Origin: JACRCT01 sp049841135
Lineage (GTDB): Bacteria > Myxococcota > Myxococcia > Myxococcales > UBA5297
Reading direction: 5' to 3'
Length of the DNA stretch: 64,000 nucleotides
Assembly: GCA_049841135.1 (NCBI GenBank)
Contig: JASGHK010000005.1
Coordinates: 3,348,001 to 3,412,000, forward strand
Shown here: piece by piece, positions 18,301 to 27,301 of the stretch
Position numbering within the stretch: position 1 is the first letter of the stretch
Layout of the letters: every line of letters starts with the position of its first letter
Notes under the pieces: generated by a model
The model's input: the letters and a program-made list of their open reading frames with translations, nothing else
Databases searched by the model: none
What the model was told of the DNA's origin: nothing
Translations under genes and position numbers: made by a program

Positions 18301-18437
18301 GAGCCGCAAGCGTGAGCGCGCGGGCCTCCTCCAGCCCTGGGCAGTGATGAGGTCCAAGTAGAGCACGGTCCCATTGGGCTCCAGCAAGCGCCTGCGGTGA
18401 GGCAACAGGCGGTGAGCCGCAAGCGTGAGCGCGCGGG
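18301..18437. repeat. Pair of exact 24-bp direct repeats in the intergenic gap
   Basis: GAGCCGCAAGCGTGAGCGCG followed by CGGG occurs at 18301-18324 and again at 18414-18437, flanking an 89-bp segment. They lie between the convergent ends of the permease and the PLP decarboxylase genes. On the minus strand the enclosed part encodes RRLLEPNGTVLYLDLI, possibly a decayed coding remnant. Confidence 0.6.
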
Positions 18438-18484
18438 GATGGTTGTGCCCAGAGCAGTGACGGGCGGCACGAGAAGCAAGAAGC

Positions 18485-19870
18485 TCAAAGCCTCTCGACG
18501 ACCGCCCGAATGGCCTTCACGGATCGGTCGATGTCCGCCTCGGTGGTGTCCTGCCCGCTGACCGAGAAGCGCATCACCGCCATCCCGCGCCACGTGCTCC
18601 CCGAGAGCCAGCAGGTGCCTTCAGCCTGGACTGCCTCGACGACCTTGCGCGTGAAGGCGTCGGCATCGCCGCCACCGTCGGGCGAGAAGCGCACCAGCAC
18701 CTGGTTGAGCGCAACCTCGTTGAGGACCTGCGCTCCCGGAATCGCCCGGAACCCGTCCGCCGCGCGCCGCGCCAGACTCACTCCACTCTCGATCATCCGG
18801 GCGACCCCTTCGCGGCCCAGCGCCCGAAGCTGGGCGTAGAGCGCGAAGCCACGAGCCCGCCGCGAGAACTCGGGCACCCAGTCCACCGCGTCGCGCGCGG
18901 CGCTGCCGTCCTGGATGAGGTACGCCGCGTGCGCGGTCATGGCGGCGCGATGCGCCGAAGCGTCCTTCACGACGGCGATGCCCGAGTCGTAGGGAACGTT
19001 GAGCCACTTGTGGGCGTCGGTGGCCCAGGAGTCCGCACGGGCGAGGCCGGCGATCTGGGGGCGCAGCGAAGGCGCGGCCGCGGCCCAGAGCCCGAAGGCG
19101 CCGTCGACGTGGAGCCACGCTCGGTGCTGCTGGGAGAGGTCGGCGATGGCCTCGAGGGGATCGATGGCGCCGGTGTTGACGTTGCCGGCCTGGGCGCAGA
19201 CCAGGATCGGGCCTTCGAGCTTCGCGAGCGTCTTCTCGAGCTCGGCGGCGAGCATTCGTCCCTGGCCGTCGACGGCGACGCGGATCGCCCGGCCCGCCCC
19301 CAAGCCCAGGAACCGCAGCGCGCGCGGCAGCGTGACGTGCGCCTCCTCGCCCACCACGACGTGCAGCCGTGGCGAGCCCTGCAGGCCTTCCTGCTCCACG
19401 TCCCAGCCCGCGCGCTCGAGCAGCGCGTGGCGAGCGGCGGCGAGGCAGGTGAAGTGCGCCATCTGGCAGCCGGTGACGAAGCCCACGCCGCAGGACTGCG
19501 GCAGTCCGAGCAGATCGAGCACCCAGGTCGCGCAGGCCTCCTCGACGACCGCGAGCGCCGGCGCCGCCGCGTACAAGCCCGAGTTCTGGTCCCAGGCCGA
19601 GGTCAGGAAGTCTGCAGCGAGCGCGGCCTCGGAGCTGCCGCCGATGACGAAGCCGAAGAAGCGCGGTCCGGGTTCGGCGATGAGGCCGCGGTCGGCGTCG
19701 CGCACGAGCTGCTCGATGACGTCGGTCGCCGGCAGCCCCTTCTCCGGGAGCGGTCGGCATAGCGCCGCGCGAAGCTCGGCGAGCGTGGCGGTGGCGCCGA
19801 CATGGCGCTCGGGCAGGCTCTGTCGGAAGGCGAGCGAGGCGTCGAATGCGAGTCGCAGGGCGTCGTACAT
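18485..19870 (-). CDS. PLP-dependent group II amino-acid decarboxylase family protein
   Basis: 461 residues, usual for the aromatic-L-amino-acid/glutamate decarboxylase family. Landmarks are the ring-stacking histidine (His178, GEEAHVTLPRAL), the PLP-pyridine Asp256 (WLHVDGAFGLWA) and the Schiff-base Lys288 (WATDAHKWLNVPYDSG). The N-terminal half has the conserved FFGFVIGGSSEAALAADFL and WDQNSGLYAAAPALAVVEE. Substrate (aromatic amino acid, glutamate or aspartate) cannot be read from the sequence. Several bacterial relatives of this branch are uncharacterised. Single gene with no functional neighbours; it converges on the ABC permease gene. Confidence 0.9.
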   Translation of the reverse strand: MYDALRLAFDASLAFRQSLPERHVGATATLAELRAALCRPLPEKGLPATDVIEQLVRDADRGLIAEPGPRFFGFVIGGSSEAALAADFLTSAWDQNSGLYAAAPALAVVEEACATWVLDLLGLPQSCGVGFVTGCQMAHFTCLAAARHALLERAGWDVEQEGLQGSPRLHVVVGEEAHVTLPRALRFLGLGAGRAIRVAVDGQGRMLAAELEKTLAKLEGPILVCAQAGNVNTGAIDPLEAIADLSQQHRAWLHVDGAFGLWAAAAPSLRPQIAGLARADSWATDAHKWLNVPYDSGIAVVKDASAHRAAMTAHAAYLIQDGSAARDAVDWVPEFSRRARGFALYAQLRALGREGVARMIESGVSLARRAADGFRAIPGAQVLNEVALNQVLVRFSPDGGGDADAFTRKVVEAVQAEGTCWLSGSTWRGMAVMRFSVSGQDTTEADIDRSVKAIRAVVERL

Positions 19871-19933
19871 GGGGCCTCCGAGCAGCGTGGGCGTCGCAAC
19901 CCATATAAAGGATGCGGGTCGGTTTCCGGAAAC

Positions 19934-20012
19934 CCGAGGAGTGACGGCGAGTTGCGGACTTCAGGCCGTCAGACCCATTCGAAAAGACAAGGAAGGACGG
20001 CGGGTTACGAAC
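19934..20012. repeat. Short GACGGCGGGTTACG-type repeats
   Basis: GAGTGACGGCGAGTTGCGG (about 19938) and GGACGGCGGGTTACG (about 19998) are related copies. A third, GATGACGGCGGGTTACGG, lies at 42388-42405. Within the 19871-20124 gap I see no gene; the other content is the hairpin repeat at 20079. Confidence 0.45.
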
Positions 20013-20078
20013 GGGTGCCGGAGGCAGTGTCGAGTTGGAGCAGCTCCGACCAAGTTCGCCGAAGCCGCGGGGCGAACC

Positions 20079-20118
20079 CCCTCCCGCGGTTTTTTGGGAG
20101 GGGGCAGGGGGGAGGGCC
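20079..20118. terminator. CCCCCTCCC palindromic repeat, terminator-like
   Basis: Inverted repeat CCCCCTCCC / GGGAGGGGG around a T-rich centre (GCGGTTTTTT), followed by CAGGGGGGAGGGC. It belongs to the same family as the palindromes at 29073, 32743, 48865 and 49010. It stands directly after the stop of the minus-strand metallophosphoesterase gene (20125), so termination is a plausible role. Confidence 0.6.
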
Positions 20119-20124
20119 CGCGAA

Positions 20125-23100
20125 CTAGAACCCGGCGAGATCGTCCCCACCCGCGAGGATCTGGTAGCTGCCGTTGCCGTCCATGTCGTCCTCCCAGGCG
20201 GCCACGAGCTTGCCCCTGGCGGCGAAGCCCACCACCGGCATCCGCTGCTGCCCGGAGGCGAACCGGTTGATCGTGAACTCGGCCTTCTTCTCCGCGCCAG
20301 CCGCCGAGAACCCGCGCGCCCGGATCTGGTAGGTGCCGTTCGCGTCGGCGTCGTCCTGCCAGCCGATGACGAAGCTGCCGTCCGGCGCCACGGCCACGCT
20401 GGGGCTGAGGTGCTGGCCGCCGAGCGTCTTGTGGGCCGGGAAGTCGGCGATGCGCTGGGCCCCGGCGGCGGTGAAGCCGCGCGCCAAGATGTTGTACTTG
20501 CCGTCGTCGTCCTGGTCGTCCTGCCAGGCCACCACGAAGTTCCCGAGCGTGTCGCAGGCCACGGCCGGCTTGCGCTGCTGGCCCGTCGAGACCGAGTTGA
20601 CCGCCTTGGCCGCCCAGCGCGGGGTCCCGTTGGCGGCGAAGCCGCGCGCGTGGATCTGGTAGATGCCGTTGCCGTCGGTGTCGTCCTCCCAGGCGACGAC
20701 GAACGTGCCGTCGGCGGCCATTGCGACCGACGGCTTGGCGCGCACGCCCAGGGCGTCGTCGTGCGCCGATCGGTCGGCGAAGCTCTGCGCGCCGGTGGCG
20801 GAGAAGCCGCGCACGCGGATCTGGAACTTGCCGTCGCCGTCCTGGTCGTCCTCGTAGGCCACCACGAAGCGGCCGTCGGTCGCCATGGCCAGCGCCGGGT
20901 TGCGCTGCTGGCCGGCGGCGGTGGTGTTGACGGTGAGGGTGGGGACGTTCTCGGTGCCGTCGGCCTTGAAGCCGCGCGCGTAGATTTGGAAGGTGCCGTT
21001 GGCGTCGTTGTCGTCCTCCCAGGCCAGCGCGAAGCGCCCGTCGCCGGCGACGCCGAGGCTCGGCAGCCGCTGCTGGCCGGAGGTGTTGGCGTTGGCCGTC
21101 GTCTGCGCGAAGGACTGGCAGCCGCCCGGCGAGAACCCGCGGATCATGATGTCGTGGTTGCCCGAGCCGTCCGCGGTCGAGGAGTCGTCCTCCCAGGCCA
21201 TCACGAAGCCGCCGGCGGAGGTCATGCCCAGGACCGGGTTGAGCTGGTCGCCGGCGCCGATGGAGTTGGCGGTCATGTCCGTGAAGGCCAGTAGGCCGCC
21301 GTCGTTGCGCACGTCGCTGACCGTGCCCGACAGGTCGTAGGGGAAGTCGAACTGGTGGTCCACCGAGGACGGGGTCTTGTTGTAGGCGCCGCAGAAGAGC
21401 GCCGGGGTGCCACCGGGGAAGACGTTCTTGTTGCCGCTCTCGACCGTGAAGGTGCGCGCGTAGACCCGGTTCTCCAGCGGCTTGAAGACCAGCTCGCGCA
21501 TCCAGCCGTTGCCGGTGTAGACGCCGGCCTGGCAGTGGTTGGTGCACGAAGCGGCGCTGGAGAGCGTGCAGGCCGCCTCCATCTGGTAGTCGGTCAGGAC
21601 CTTGGTGATGGTCTGACCGGTCAGCGCGGTGGCGAACTTGTGTTCCGAGTCGTGGATGTGCCCGCTGACCATCAGGAAGACGTTCTTGTGCCGGCGCGCC
21701 AGCTCGTCCCAGATGGTCTGGCCGTTGCCGCCGGGGACCAGGTAGTCGACGTTGGGGCAGTTGGCGCTGAAGCCGCCGCCGTTGGTCTGGATGCAGTGGC
21801 TGGCGATGATCACCCGGCGGTCGGGGTGCGCCTTGATGACGTTCTCGGCCCAGCACAGGGGCTCCTTGCGCGGGGCGTACTCGAGGCTGATGACCATGAA
21901 CTTCATCGGCCCGACCTCGAAGAGCGTGTAGTTGTTGTCGTTGCCGCTGCTGTAGTGGCCGCCGTAGAAGGGCTTGCCCGAGAAGCGGGTGGGGCCGAAG
22001 TAGTCGTTGAACTGCGAGTTGCTGCGCGACCACTCGTCGCCGGTGGTCGAGCGGTAGTCGTGGTTGCCCGGCACCATCGAGTAGGGGATGGCGGCGTTGT
22101 CGAGCTTCAGGTGCGCGCCGTCCGCCACCTTCCACTGCTCGGTCTCGTTGTCGTTGGTGATGTCGCCCAGGTGGATGACGAACTGGATGTTGTTCGAGGT
22201 CCAGTGGTCGATGATCCACTGCGCCTGCTTGTAATAGGTGTTCGCGGCGCCCGCCGTCTGCTTGCTCGTGTAGTACTGCGTGTCGGGCAGGAGGACGACC
22301 GAGAACGGGGCGCAGTACGCGCCGCAAGCCGGTCCGGCGTCGGCGGCGGGAGCGCCTGCGTCCGGGCCGCTGATGACCGATCCGTCGGGAGACGCTGGGC
22401 TGCCCGCATCGGGCTTGGTGGCGGGGCCGGCGTCGAGCTTGGTCGTGCTGGCGTCGGCCTTGGGGCTCGAGCCGGCGTCGCGGCGGGGCGTTCCGGCGTC
22501 GTAGGAGACGGGGGAGCAGTTGCCGGCTTCGCAGACGGTGCCCTCAGGGCAGCTCGCGTTGACGCAGCGCGGGTCGACGCAGGTGCCGTCCCAGCAGACC
22601 TCGCTCTCGGCGCACGCGCCCGACGAGCACGAGGTCTCCACGCACCGGCCGCCGGCGCAGACCTGCCCGCCCTGGCAGTCGACCTTGACGCAGAGTTCGT
22701 CGACGCAAACGCCGCCCTTGCAGCCCATGCCCTGGCCGCAGACCACGCCCTCGCAGGTCGAGGAGACGCACTCGCCGCCCTGGCAGACCTGGCCCGAGTC
22801 GCAGGTCACCGAGGCGCAAGCCGCTTCGACGCACCAGCCGTCGCGGCAGACCTCGCCCTCGCGGCAGGCGACCGTGTCGCACAGCTTCTTGAAGCAGGTG
22901 GTGCCCAGGCACTGCTCGTCCTCGGCGCACGTCGGGTCGCAGGTCGCCGGTGCGCCCGAGTCGACGGGACCGGAGGCGGCGGCGTCCGCGGGGGCCGAGA
23001 CGCACTTGCCACCGGTGCAGACCTGGCCGACCAGGCAGTCGTCGGCGTTCGCGCAGCCGACCGCGGGCGGGTCGCCCGGGCAGCCACAGAGGCCGAGCGC

Positions 23101-23154
23101 GGCGAGCGCGACGAGCGTCGTCAGGAAGAGCCGGGAGCGAAGAGGGGCGGTCAT
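20125..23154 (-). CDS. Metallophosphoesterase lipoprotein with Cys-rich N-terminus and seven-blade propeller-like repeats
   Basis: 1009 residues from ATG 23154, chosen because it gives a lipoprotein signal (LVALAALGLCGC, Cys at about 25). Residues 30-220 are disulfide-type repeats (CxxGQVCxGGxCV). A Pro/Ala/Asp linker carries the surface-protein pattern. About 295-620 is a calcineurin-like phosphoesterase: QFVIHLGDITNDN, YSMVPGNHDY, RRVIIASHC and SGHIHDSEHK supply the metal ligands. The C-terminus has seven repeats of about 70 residues around FVVAWEDDxDGNGxYQIxARGF, each with a DxDxNG loop like a calcium site. Seven units suggest a beta-propeller. Likely anchored in the outer membrane and acting on phosphate esters outside the cell; substrate unknown. 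Confidence 0.88.
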   Translation of the reverse strand: MTAPLRSRLFLTTLVALAALGLCGCPGDPPAVGCANADDCLVGQVCTGGKCVSAPADAAASGPVDSGAPATCDPTCAEDEQCLGTTCFKKLCDTVACREGEVCRDGWCVEAACASVTCDSGQVCQGGECVSSTCEGVVCGQGMGCKGGVCVDELCVKVDCQGGQVCAGGRCVETSCSSGACAESEVCWDGTCVDPRCVNASCPEGTVCEAGNCSPVSYDAGTPRRDAGSSPKADASTTKLDAGPATKPDAGSPASPDGSVISGPDAGAPAADAGPACGAYCAPFSVVLLPDTQYYTSKQTAGAANTYYKQAQWIIDHWTSNNIQFVIHLGDITNDNETEQWKVADGAHLKLDNAAIPYSMVPGNHDYRSTTGDEWSRSNSQFNDYFGPTRFSGKPFYGGHYSSGNDNNYTLFEVGPMKFMVISLEYAPRKEPLCWAENVIKAHPDRRVIIASHCIQTNGGGFSANCPNVDYLVPGGNGQTIWDELARRHKNVFLMVSGHIHDSEHKFATALTGQTITKVLTDYQMEAACTLSSAASCTNHCQAGVYTGNGWMRELVFKPLENRVYARTFTVESGNKNVFPGGTPALFCGAYNKTPSSVDHQFDFPYDLSGTVSDVRNDGGLLAFTDMTANSIGAGDQLNPVLGMTSAGGFVMAWEDDSSTADGSGNHDIMIRGFSPGGCQSFAQTTANANTSGQQRLPSLGVAGDGRFALAWEDDNDANGTFQIYARGFKADGTENVPTLTVNTTAAGQQRNPALAMATDGRFVVAYEDDQDGDGKFQIRVRGFSATGAQSFADRSAHDDALGVRAKPSVAMAADGTFVVAWEDDTDGNGIYQIHARGFAANGTPRWAAKAVNSVSTGQQRKPAVACDTLGNFVVAWQDDQDDDGKYNILARGFTAAGAQRIADFPAHKTLGGQHLSPSVAVAPDGSFVIGWQDDADANGTYQIRARGFSAAGAEKKAEFTINRFASGQQRMPVVGFAARGKLVAAWEDDMDGNGSYQILAGGDDLAGF

Positions 23155-23375
23155 GAATCGGTCTCGAGGAAGAAGGAGGAAAGGTGCGCGGCGGATGATA
23201 GCCCGTGCAATCGCCAGCAGGGCTTGCCGATGGAAGGCCACGCCCGCCACGATGTCGCTCTCATACCGATCACCGAAGGCGTACCTCATGTGCGAGCAAG
23301 CTCCCCTCGGATCGCCGGCCTTGCTGCGACGAGGAACACTGGATGGTCGATGTTGGCTCGCAGAGGGGGATTTCG

Positions 23376-24311
23376 ATGATCGTCTGCTTCGGTGAGCCGC
23401 TGCTCGACGTCTTCGCCTCGCCCGTAGGGGCCACGTTCGAGGACGCGGAGGTCTTCGTCCCCAGGCCGGGCGGCGCGCCGCTCAACGTGGCGATGGTCCT
23501 GGGCCGGGCCGGCATGCCCACGCGCTTCTTGGGCTCGGTCGGCGAGGACGCGCTCGGCACGCGGATCGTCAACGGGCTGCGGGCGGCTGGAGTCGACCCG
23601 AGCGGCATGGCGCGCTCGAAGAAGAAGACGGGGATGGTCTTCATCCAAGTTGGGCTCGACGGGTCGCGCGCCTTCCTGGGTTACGCCGACGGCACTGCCG
23701 AGTACGACTTCTCTCCGGCCGACTACGACCGCCTCGCACCGGAGCCGCTCCAGGGCGCCCGCTGGCTGGTCTGCGGCAGCGGATCGCTCACGCGGGAGCC
23801 CACGGCTGCGGCGCTGCAGCACGTCGTCGCGCGGGCCAAGGCCCAGAACGTGCCCATCGCGGTGGACCTGAACGTCCGGCCGCCGCTGTGGCCGAGCCCC
23901 GAACTGATGGTCGAGCGCTGTCGCTGGCTGAGCTCCCAGGCCACAGTGCTGCGCGCCAGCGAGGAGGACCTGCTGGCGCTCGGGCTGGAGCCGACGCTCG
24001 AGAGCCTGCGCGAGCTCAGCCCGGCCGCGCCGGCCGTGCTGACGCTGGGGGAGCGCGGGGCGGCGGCGCTCGTCGGCCAGGAGGAGCTGCACTGCGGGGC
24101 GCCGAAGGTGGCAGTGGGGGACACGACCGGCGCCGGCGACGCCTTCACCGCGGGGCTCGTCGCGCACCTGTTCCGCTGCGGGGCGGGCTCGAGCTGGCGC
24201 GACGCCCTGGCCTGCGCCTGCCGCTTCGGCGCGCACTGCTGTACGGCGCTGGGCTGCTCCGAGGCGTTCGTCCAGAACCCCATCCGTTGTGAGCACGAGG
24301 TGCGGACATGA
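23376..24311 (+). CDS. PfkB-family carbohydrate/nucleoside kinase
   Basis: 311 residues from ATG 23376, preceded by GAGGGGG; the frame is open upstream but without family similarity. Typical PfkB features are the N-terminal FGEPLLDVF, the di-glycine motif RPGGAPLNVAMVLGRAG and the C-terminal anion-hole/catalytic motif VGDTTGAGDAFTAGLV with the catalytic Asp in GAGD. It phosphorylates a sugar or nucleoside hydroxyl with ATP; fructokinases look most alike, but the substrate cannot be set by eye. It is the first gene of the operon that runs to 29086, and its stop overlaps the next start (ATGA, 24308-24311). That coupling suggests a role in the same pathway as the His/PurC-like enzymes. Confidence 0.9.
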   Translation: MIVCFGEPLLDVFASPVGATFEDAEVFVPRPGGAPLNVAMVLGRAGMPTRFLGSVGEDALGTRIVNGLRAAGVDPSGMARSKKKTGMVFIQVGLDGSRAFLGYADGTAEYDFSPADYDRLAPEPLQGARWLVCGSGSLTREPTAAALQHVVARAKAQNVPIAVDLNVRPPLWPSPELMVERCRWLSSQATVLRASEEDLLALGLEPTLESLRELSPAAPAVLTLGERGAAALVGQEELHCGAPKVAVGDTTGAGDAFTAGLVAHLFRCGAGSSWRDALACACRFGAHCCTALGCSEAFVQNPIRCEHEVRT

Positions 24312-25603
24312 TCGTCCCGTCGGTCGACATCCTGGGCGGACGAGCGGTGCAGCTCGTCGGCGGCAAGCCGGAGGCTCCGGGCTCGCTGGACCTGGGCGAT
24401 CCGATGGCGCTGGCCGAGAGCCTCAGCGTCGCCGGGGAGATCGCCATCGTCGACCTCGACGCTGCGCTGGGGCGGGGTGACAACGAGGTTGTCATTTCCA
24501 AGATCGTGGCGCGCGTCCGGGCGCGGGTCGGCGGCGGTGTGCGCAGCGTGGAGAAGGCCACGCGGCTGCTCGACGCCGGCGCCACCAAGGTCATCGTGGG
24601 CACTGCGGCGACGCCGGAGTTCCTCTCCCAGCTCCCGAAGGAGCGGCTCATCGCGGCGCTCGACGAGTCGGGCGGCCGGGTCGTCACGCACGGCTGGCAG
24701 CAGCAGAGCGAGCTGACGGTCGAGCAGGGGATGGCGAGGCTCGCGCCGCACGTCGCCGGGTTCCTGGTCACCAGCGTCGACCGCGAGGGGCGCGAGCAGG
24801 GGTTCGACCAGAGCCTGCTCCAGCGGCTCGCGCGCTATCGGGAGCTGGACGTCACCGTTGCTGGCGGGATCACCTCGGCGGCGGAGATCCGCGTCGCCGA
24901 CCAGCACGGCTTTGCGGCGCAGGTCGGCATGGCCTTCCACACCGGCAAGTTGCTGCTCGCCGACGCCATCGCCGCCCCGCTCAAGCCGAGCGACCGGCCC
25001 GATGGGCTGTGGCCGACGGTGGTGGTGGACGTGCACGGGGTGGCGCTGGGACTCGCGTATTCGAACCGGGAGAGCCTGCGAAAGGCGGTGGAGCTGCGCC
25101 GCGGAGTCTACTGGTCGCGCCAGCGCGGGCTCTGGATCAAGGGCGAGGGCTCGGGGGACGTGCAGGACCTGGTCGGCATCGCGCTCGACTGCGACCGGGA
25201 CACGCTGCGCTTCACAGTGCGCCAGCACGGGCGCGGGTTCTGCCACGAGGGCAGCGGGACCTGCTTCGGCGAGCAGCAAGGTCTCGTCGCCGAGGAGCGC
25301 CGCGTGGCGGAGCGGCGGAAGTCTTTGGAGAGCGGCGGGCCGTCCAGTGGCTCGTACACGCATCGGCTGCTCAAAGACGCCGAGCTGCTGCGCTCCAAGC
25401 TGATCGAGGAGGTGGGGGAGTTGGCGGACGCGACGAGCGCCGAGCACGCCGCCGAGGAGTTCGCCGACGTCGTCTACTTCTCGCTCGTGACGCTGCTGCA
25501 GTCGGGCGGCTCGCTGGAGGACGTGGAGCGGATCCTCGAGATTCGGGCTCGGCGCGTGACGCGGCGGCCCGGCGACGCCAAGCCGTCTCAGGAGGAGCCA
25601 TGA
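24308..25603 (+). CDS. HisA-HisI-HisE trifunctional fusion
   Basis: 431 residues with three histidine-pathway domains. Residues 1-225 are HisA, the (beta/alpha)8 ProFAR isomerase. The catalytic aspartates are seen as Asp7 (MIVPSVDILGG) and Asp119 (IAALDESGGRVV), with the phosphate-binding VGGGVRS and VAGGITS loops. Residues 235-325 are HisI, PR-AMP cyclohydrolase. All three zinc cysteines are present: Cys295 (LDCDRD), Cys312 and Cys319 (FCHEGSGTCFG). Residues 345-425 are HisE, PR-ATP pyrophosphohydrolase, with LIEEVGEL and EEFADVVYFSLV. HisI-HisE fusions are common; HisA joined in front of HisIE is not an arrangement I know. Translationally coupled to both neighbours by ATGA overlaps. Predicted to convert PR-ATP to PRFAR. 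Confidence 0.92.
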   Translation: MIVPSVDILGGRAVQLVGGKPEAPGSLDLGDPMALAESLSVAGEIAIVDLDAALGRGDNEVVISKIVARVRARVGGGVRSVEKATRLLDAGATKVIVGTAATPEFLSQLPKERLIAALDESGGRVVTHGWQQQSELTVEQGMARLAPHVAGFLVTSVDREGREQGFDQSLLQRLARYRELDVTVAGGITSAAEIRVADQHGFAAQVGMAFHTGKLLLADAIAAPLKPSDRPDGLWPTVVVDVHGVALGLAYSNRESLRKAVELRRGVYWSRQRGLWIKGEGSGDVQDLVGIALDCDRDTLRFTVRQHGRGFCHEGSGTCFGEQQGLVAEERRVAERRKSLESGGPSSGSYTHRLLKDAELLRSKLIEEVGELADATSAEHAAEEFADVVYFSLVTLLQSGGSLEDVERILEIRARRVTRRPGDAKPSQEEP

Positions 25604-26608
25604 AGCCTCTCGTGCTCGAGCGGAGCAAGGTTGCGGGGCTGAGCTACGCGATCAGCGAGGACGGCCTGGAGCTACCGGTGGTGGACGTGACGCACCCGGC
25701 CTGCGCCGACGAGAGGAGCGACCTCGACGCGCTGGCCGCGAGGAGCCTCCCGCGCATCGAGAAGTCCGGCCGGATGCCCAAGCCGCTCATCGCCCTCATG
25801 GCTCGGTGGTCGATCATCGCCCGCGGTTCCGTGGCGGCGAAGGGCCGCTTCGTCTCCGCGATGACCACCTACCTGATGAAGCTTGGGCCGGAGCTGCTCG
25901 GCCGCGGGTACGCAGGGGCGATCGACCGAAGGCTGGCCCGTGCAATCTCGCCGGTGTGCATCCGTCGGCGCTTGCGCGACATGGCCCGGACGCTGGCCGA
26001 GGCGATCGAGCCGGGTCTCGGCGACGCCGGAAGACCGCTCGTCCTGCTCAACATCGCCGGCGGCACCGCCATCGACAGCCTCAACGCGCTCATCCTCCTG
26101 CGCCGCCGCAACCCCCGCCTCTTGGAGGGCCGACCGGTCACCGTCCGGGTGCTCGACCTGGAGTCGGCGGGGCCCACTTTCGGCGCTCGCGCTCTCGAGG
26201 CGCTGCAGGCGCCCGGCGGCGCGCTCGAGGGAGTCCAGGCCCGCTTTGAGCCGGTCCGGCACGACTGGAGCGATTTCGATGGGCTGCGCCGCCAATTGGG
26301 CGAAGCTCGACCCGCGGTCCTTCGTCGCCGTGGCGACGGAAGGCGGGCTCTTCGAGTACGGCTCGGACGCCATCATCTCCAGCAACCTGACCGTGCTGCG
26401 CGAAGCCGCTCCGCTTGCCGCGGTCGTGGTCGGCTCCTACATGCGTGAGGCGCCGGTGCCGCGCGCCCTCAGCAACAACGCGCAGGCGATGAACCGGCGT
26501 TTCGAGGCACCGACGTTCAAGGAGCTCGTCGAGCGCGATGGCTGGCGCATCGCGAGGCAGGCGGGCGGCAACCCGATGTACGAGGTCGTCCAGCTCGTGA
26601 AGCAGTGA
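25600..26608 (+). CDS. Putative SAM-dependent methyltransferase-like protein (one +1 frame disruption)
   Basis: ATG at 25600 overlaps the previous stop and is preceded by GGAGGAGCC. A 1-base insertion near 26305 (GAGCTC read as GAAGCTC) splits the frame; joined it is 335 residues. Residues 1-135 are helical and basic with no recognised motif. The middle has a Rossmann-like pattern: PLVLLNIAGGTAIDSLNAL (motif I-like glycine loop) and VTVRVLDLESAG (acidic residue at the end of strand 2). Then come VAVATEGGLFEY and VVVGSYMREAP. This fits a class I methyltransferase fold, but the usual catalytic motifs are not evident, so substrate and even activity are open. Its position between HisAIE and RdgB ties it to this operon. 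Confidence 0.6.
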
Positions 26609-26626
26609 TGGCGGAAGGGAGGAACG

Positions 26627-27283
26627 ATGGAGCGGACGCTGTTCATCGGGACCACCAACCCGGGCAAGCTCGGCGAGTTCGTGGCGCTGCTCGGGCCGCT
26701 GGGCCTGGCGGTGAAGGTGGCCAGGAGCGAGACCGAGGTCGAGGAGCCGAGCATCGACGTCCTCGACGGCTTCGCCGAGAACGCGAGGATCAAGGCGCTG
26801 GCCTACGCGAAGATCTCCGGCGGCGTCACGCTCGCCGAGGACTCGGGGCTCGCGGTCGCCGCGCTCGGGGGCCTGCCGGGGATCTTCTCGGCGCGGTTCG
26901 CGGACGTCGACCTCGAGGCCAAGCGTGTGCTGAAGGACTCGAAGCGCCCGCGCGACGTGATGGACCCGGCGAACAACCTGCGCCTGCTCGAGTGCATGAA
27001 GGGCTTCGAGCAGCCGCGGCGCGCCGCGTTCTTCAAGACCGCCGCGGTGCTGGCACGGGGCGACCAGGTGCTGTTCAGCGCCACCGCCGAGAGCCACGGG
27101 TGGATCGCCGAGGAGGCGCGCGGGACCAAGGGCTTCGGCTACGACCCGGTCTTCGTGGGCCAAGACACCTTCGGCAAGACCTACGCGGAGATCGACCCCG
27201 TCCGGAAGAACCTCAAGTCGCACCGCAAGCGCGTGATGGACGAGCTCTTCTTCTGGCTCAGCAAGCACCTGGAGATCTTCTGA
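26627..27283 (+). CDS. rdgB: XTP/dITP (non-canonical purine NTP) pyrophosphatase
   Basis: 218 residues, a good match to the HAM1/RdgB family of about 195-205. Motifs in order: TTNPGKLGEF (9-18), GFAENARIKALAYA (about 48-61), the catalytic AEDSGL with Asp72, TKGFGYDPVF and the C-terminal KSHRKRVMDEL. It hydrolyses inosine, xanthosine or other non-canonical NTPs to NMP plus pyrophosphate. A ribosome site GGAAGGGAGGAACG sits just before the ATG, 18 bases after the previous stop. Placement among PRPP/purine-chemistry enzymes suggests it cleans up or processes a purine NTP made or consumed by the operon. That link is inferred; the family itself is clear. Confidence 0.92.
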   Translation: MERTLFIGTTNPGKLGEFVALLGPLGLAVKVARSETEVEEPSIDVLDGFAENARIKALAYAKISGGVTLAEDSGLAVAALGGLPGIFSARFADVDLEAKRVLKDSKRPRDVMDPANNLRLLECMKGFEQPRRAAFFKTAAVLARGDQVLFSATAESHGWIAEEARGTKGFGYDPVFVGQDTFGKTYAEIDPVRKNLKSHRKRVMDELFFWLSKHLEIF

Positions 27284-27301
27284 CCTCGGAGCGCCGGCCT
27301 C

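Noticed and set aside
19961..22327. 788-codon minus-strand open frame overlapping the phosphoesterase gene
   Set aside because: Arg-rich out-of-frame translation of the repeat region; the lipoprotein frame holds all the catalytic motifs.
21355..23379. 674-codon plus-strand open frame
   Set aside because: Antisense to the metallophosphoesterase lipoprotein; low-complexity A/G/V/R composition with no motif.
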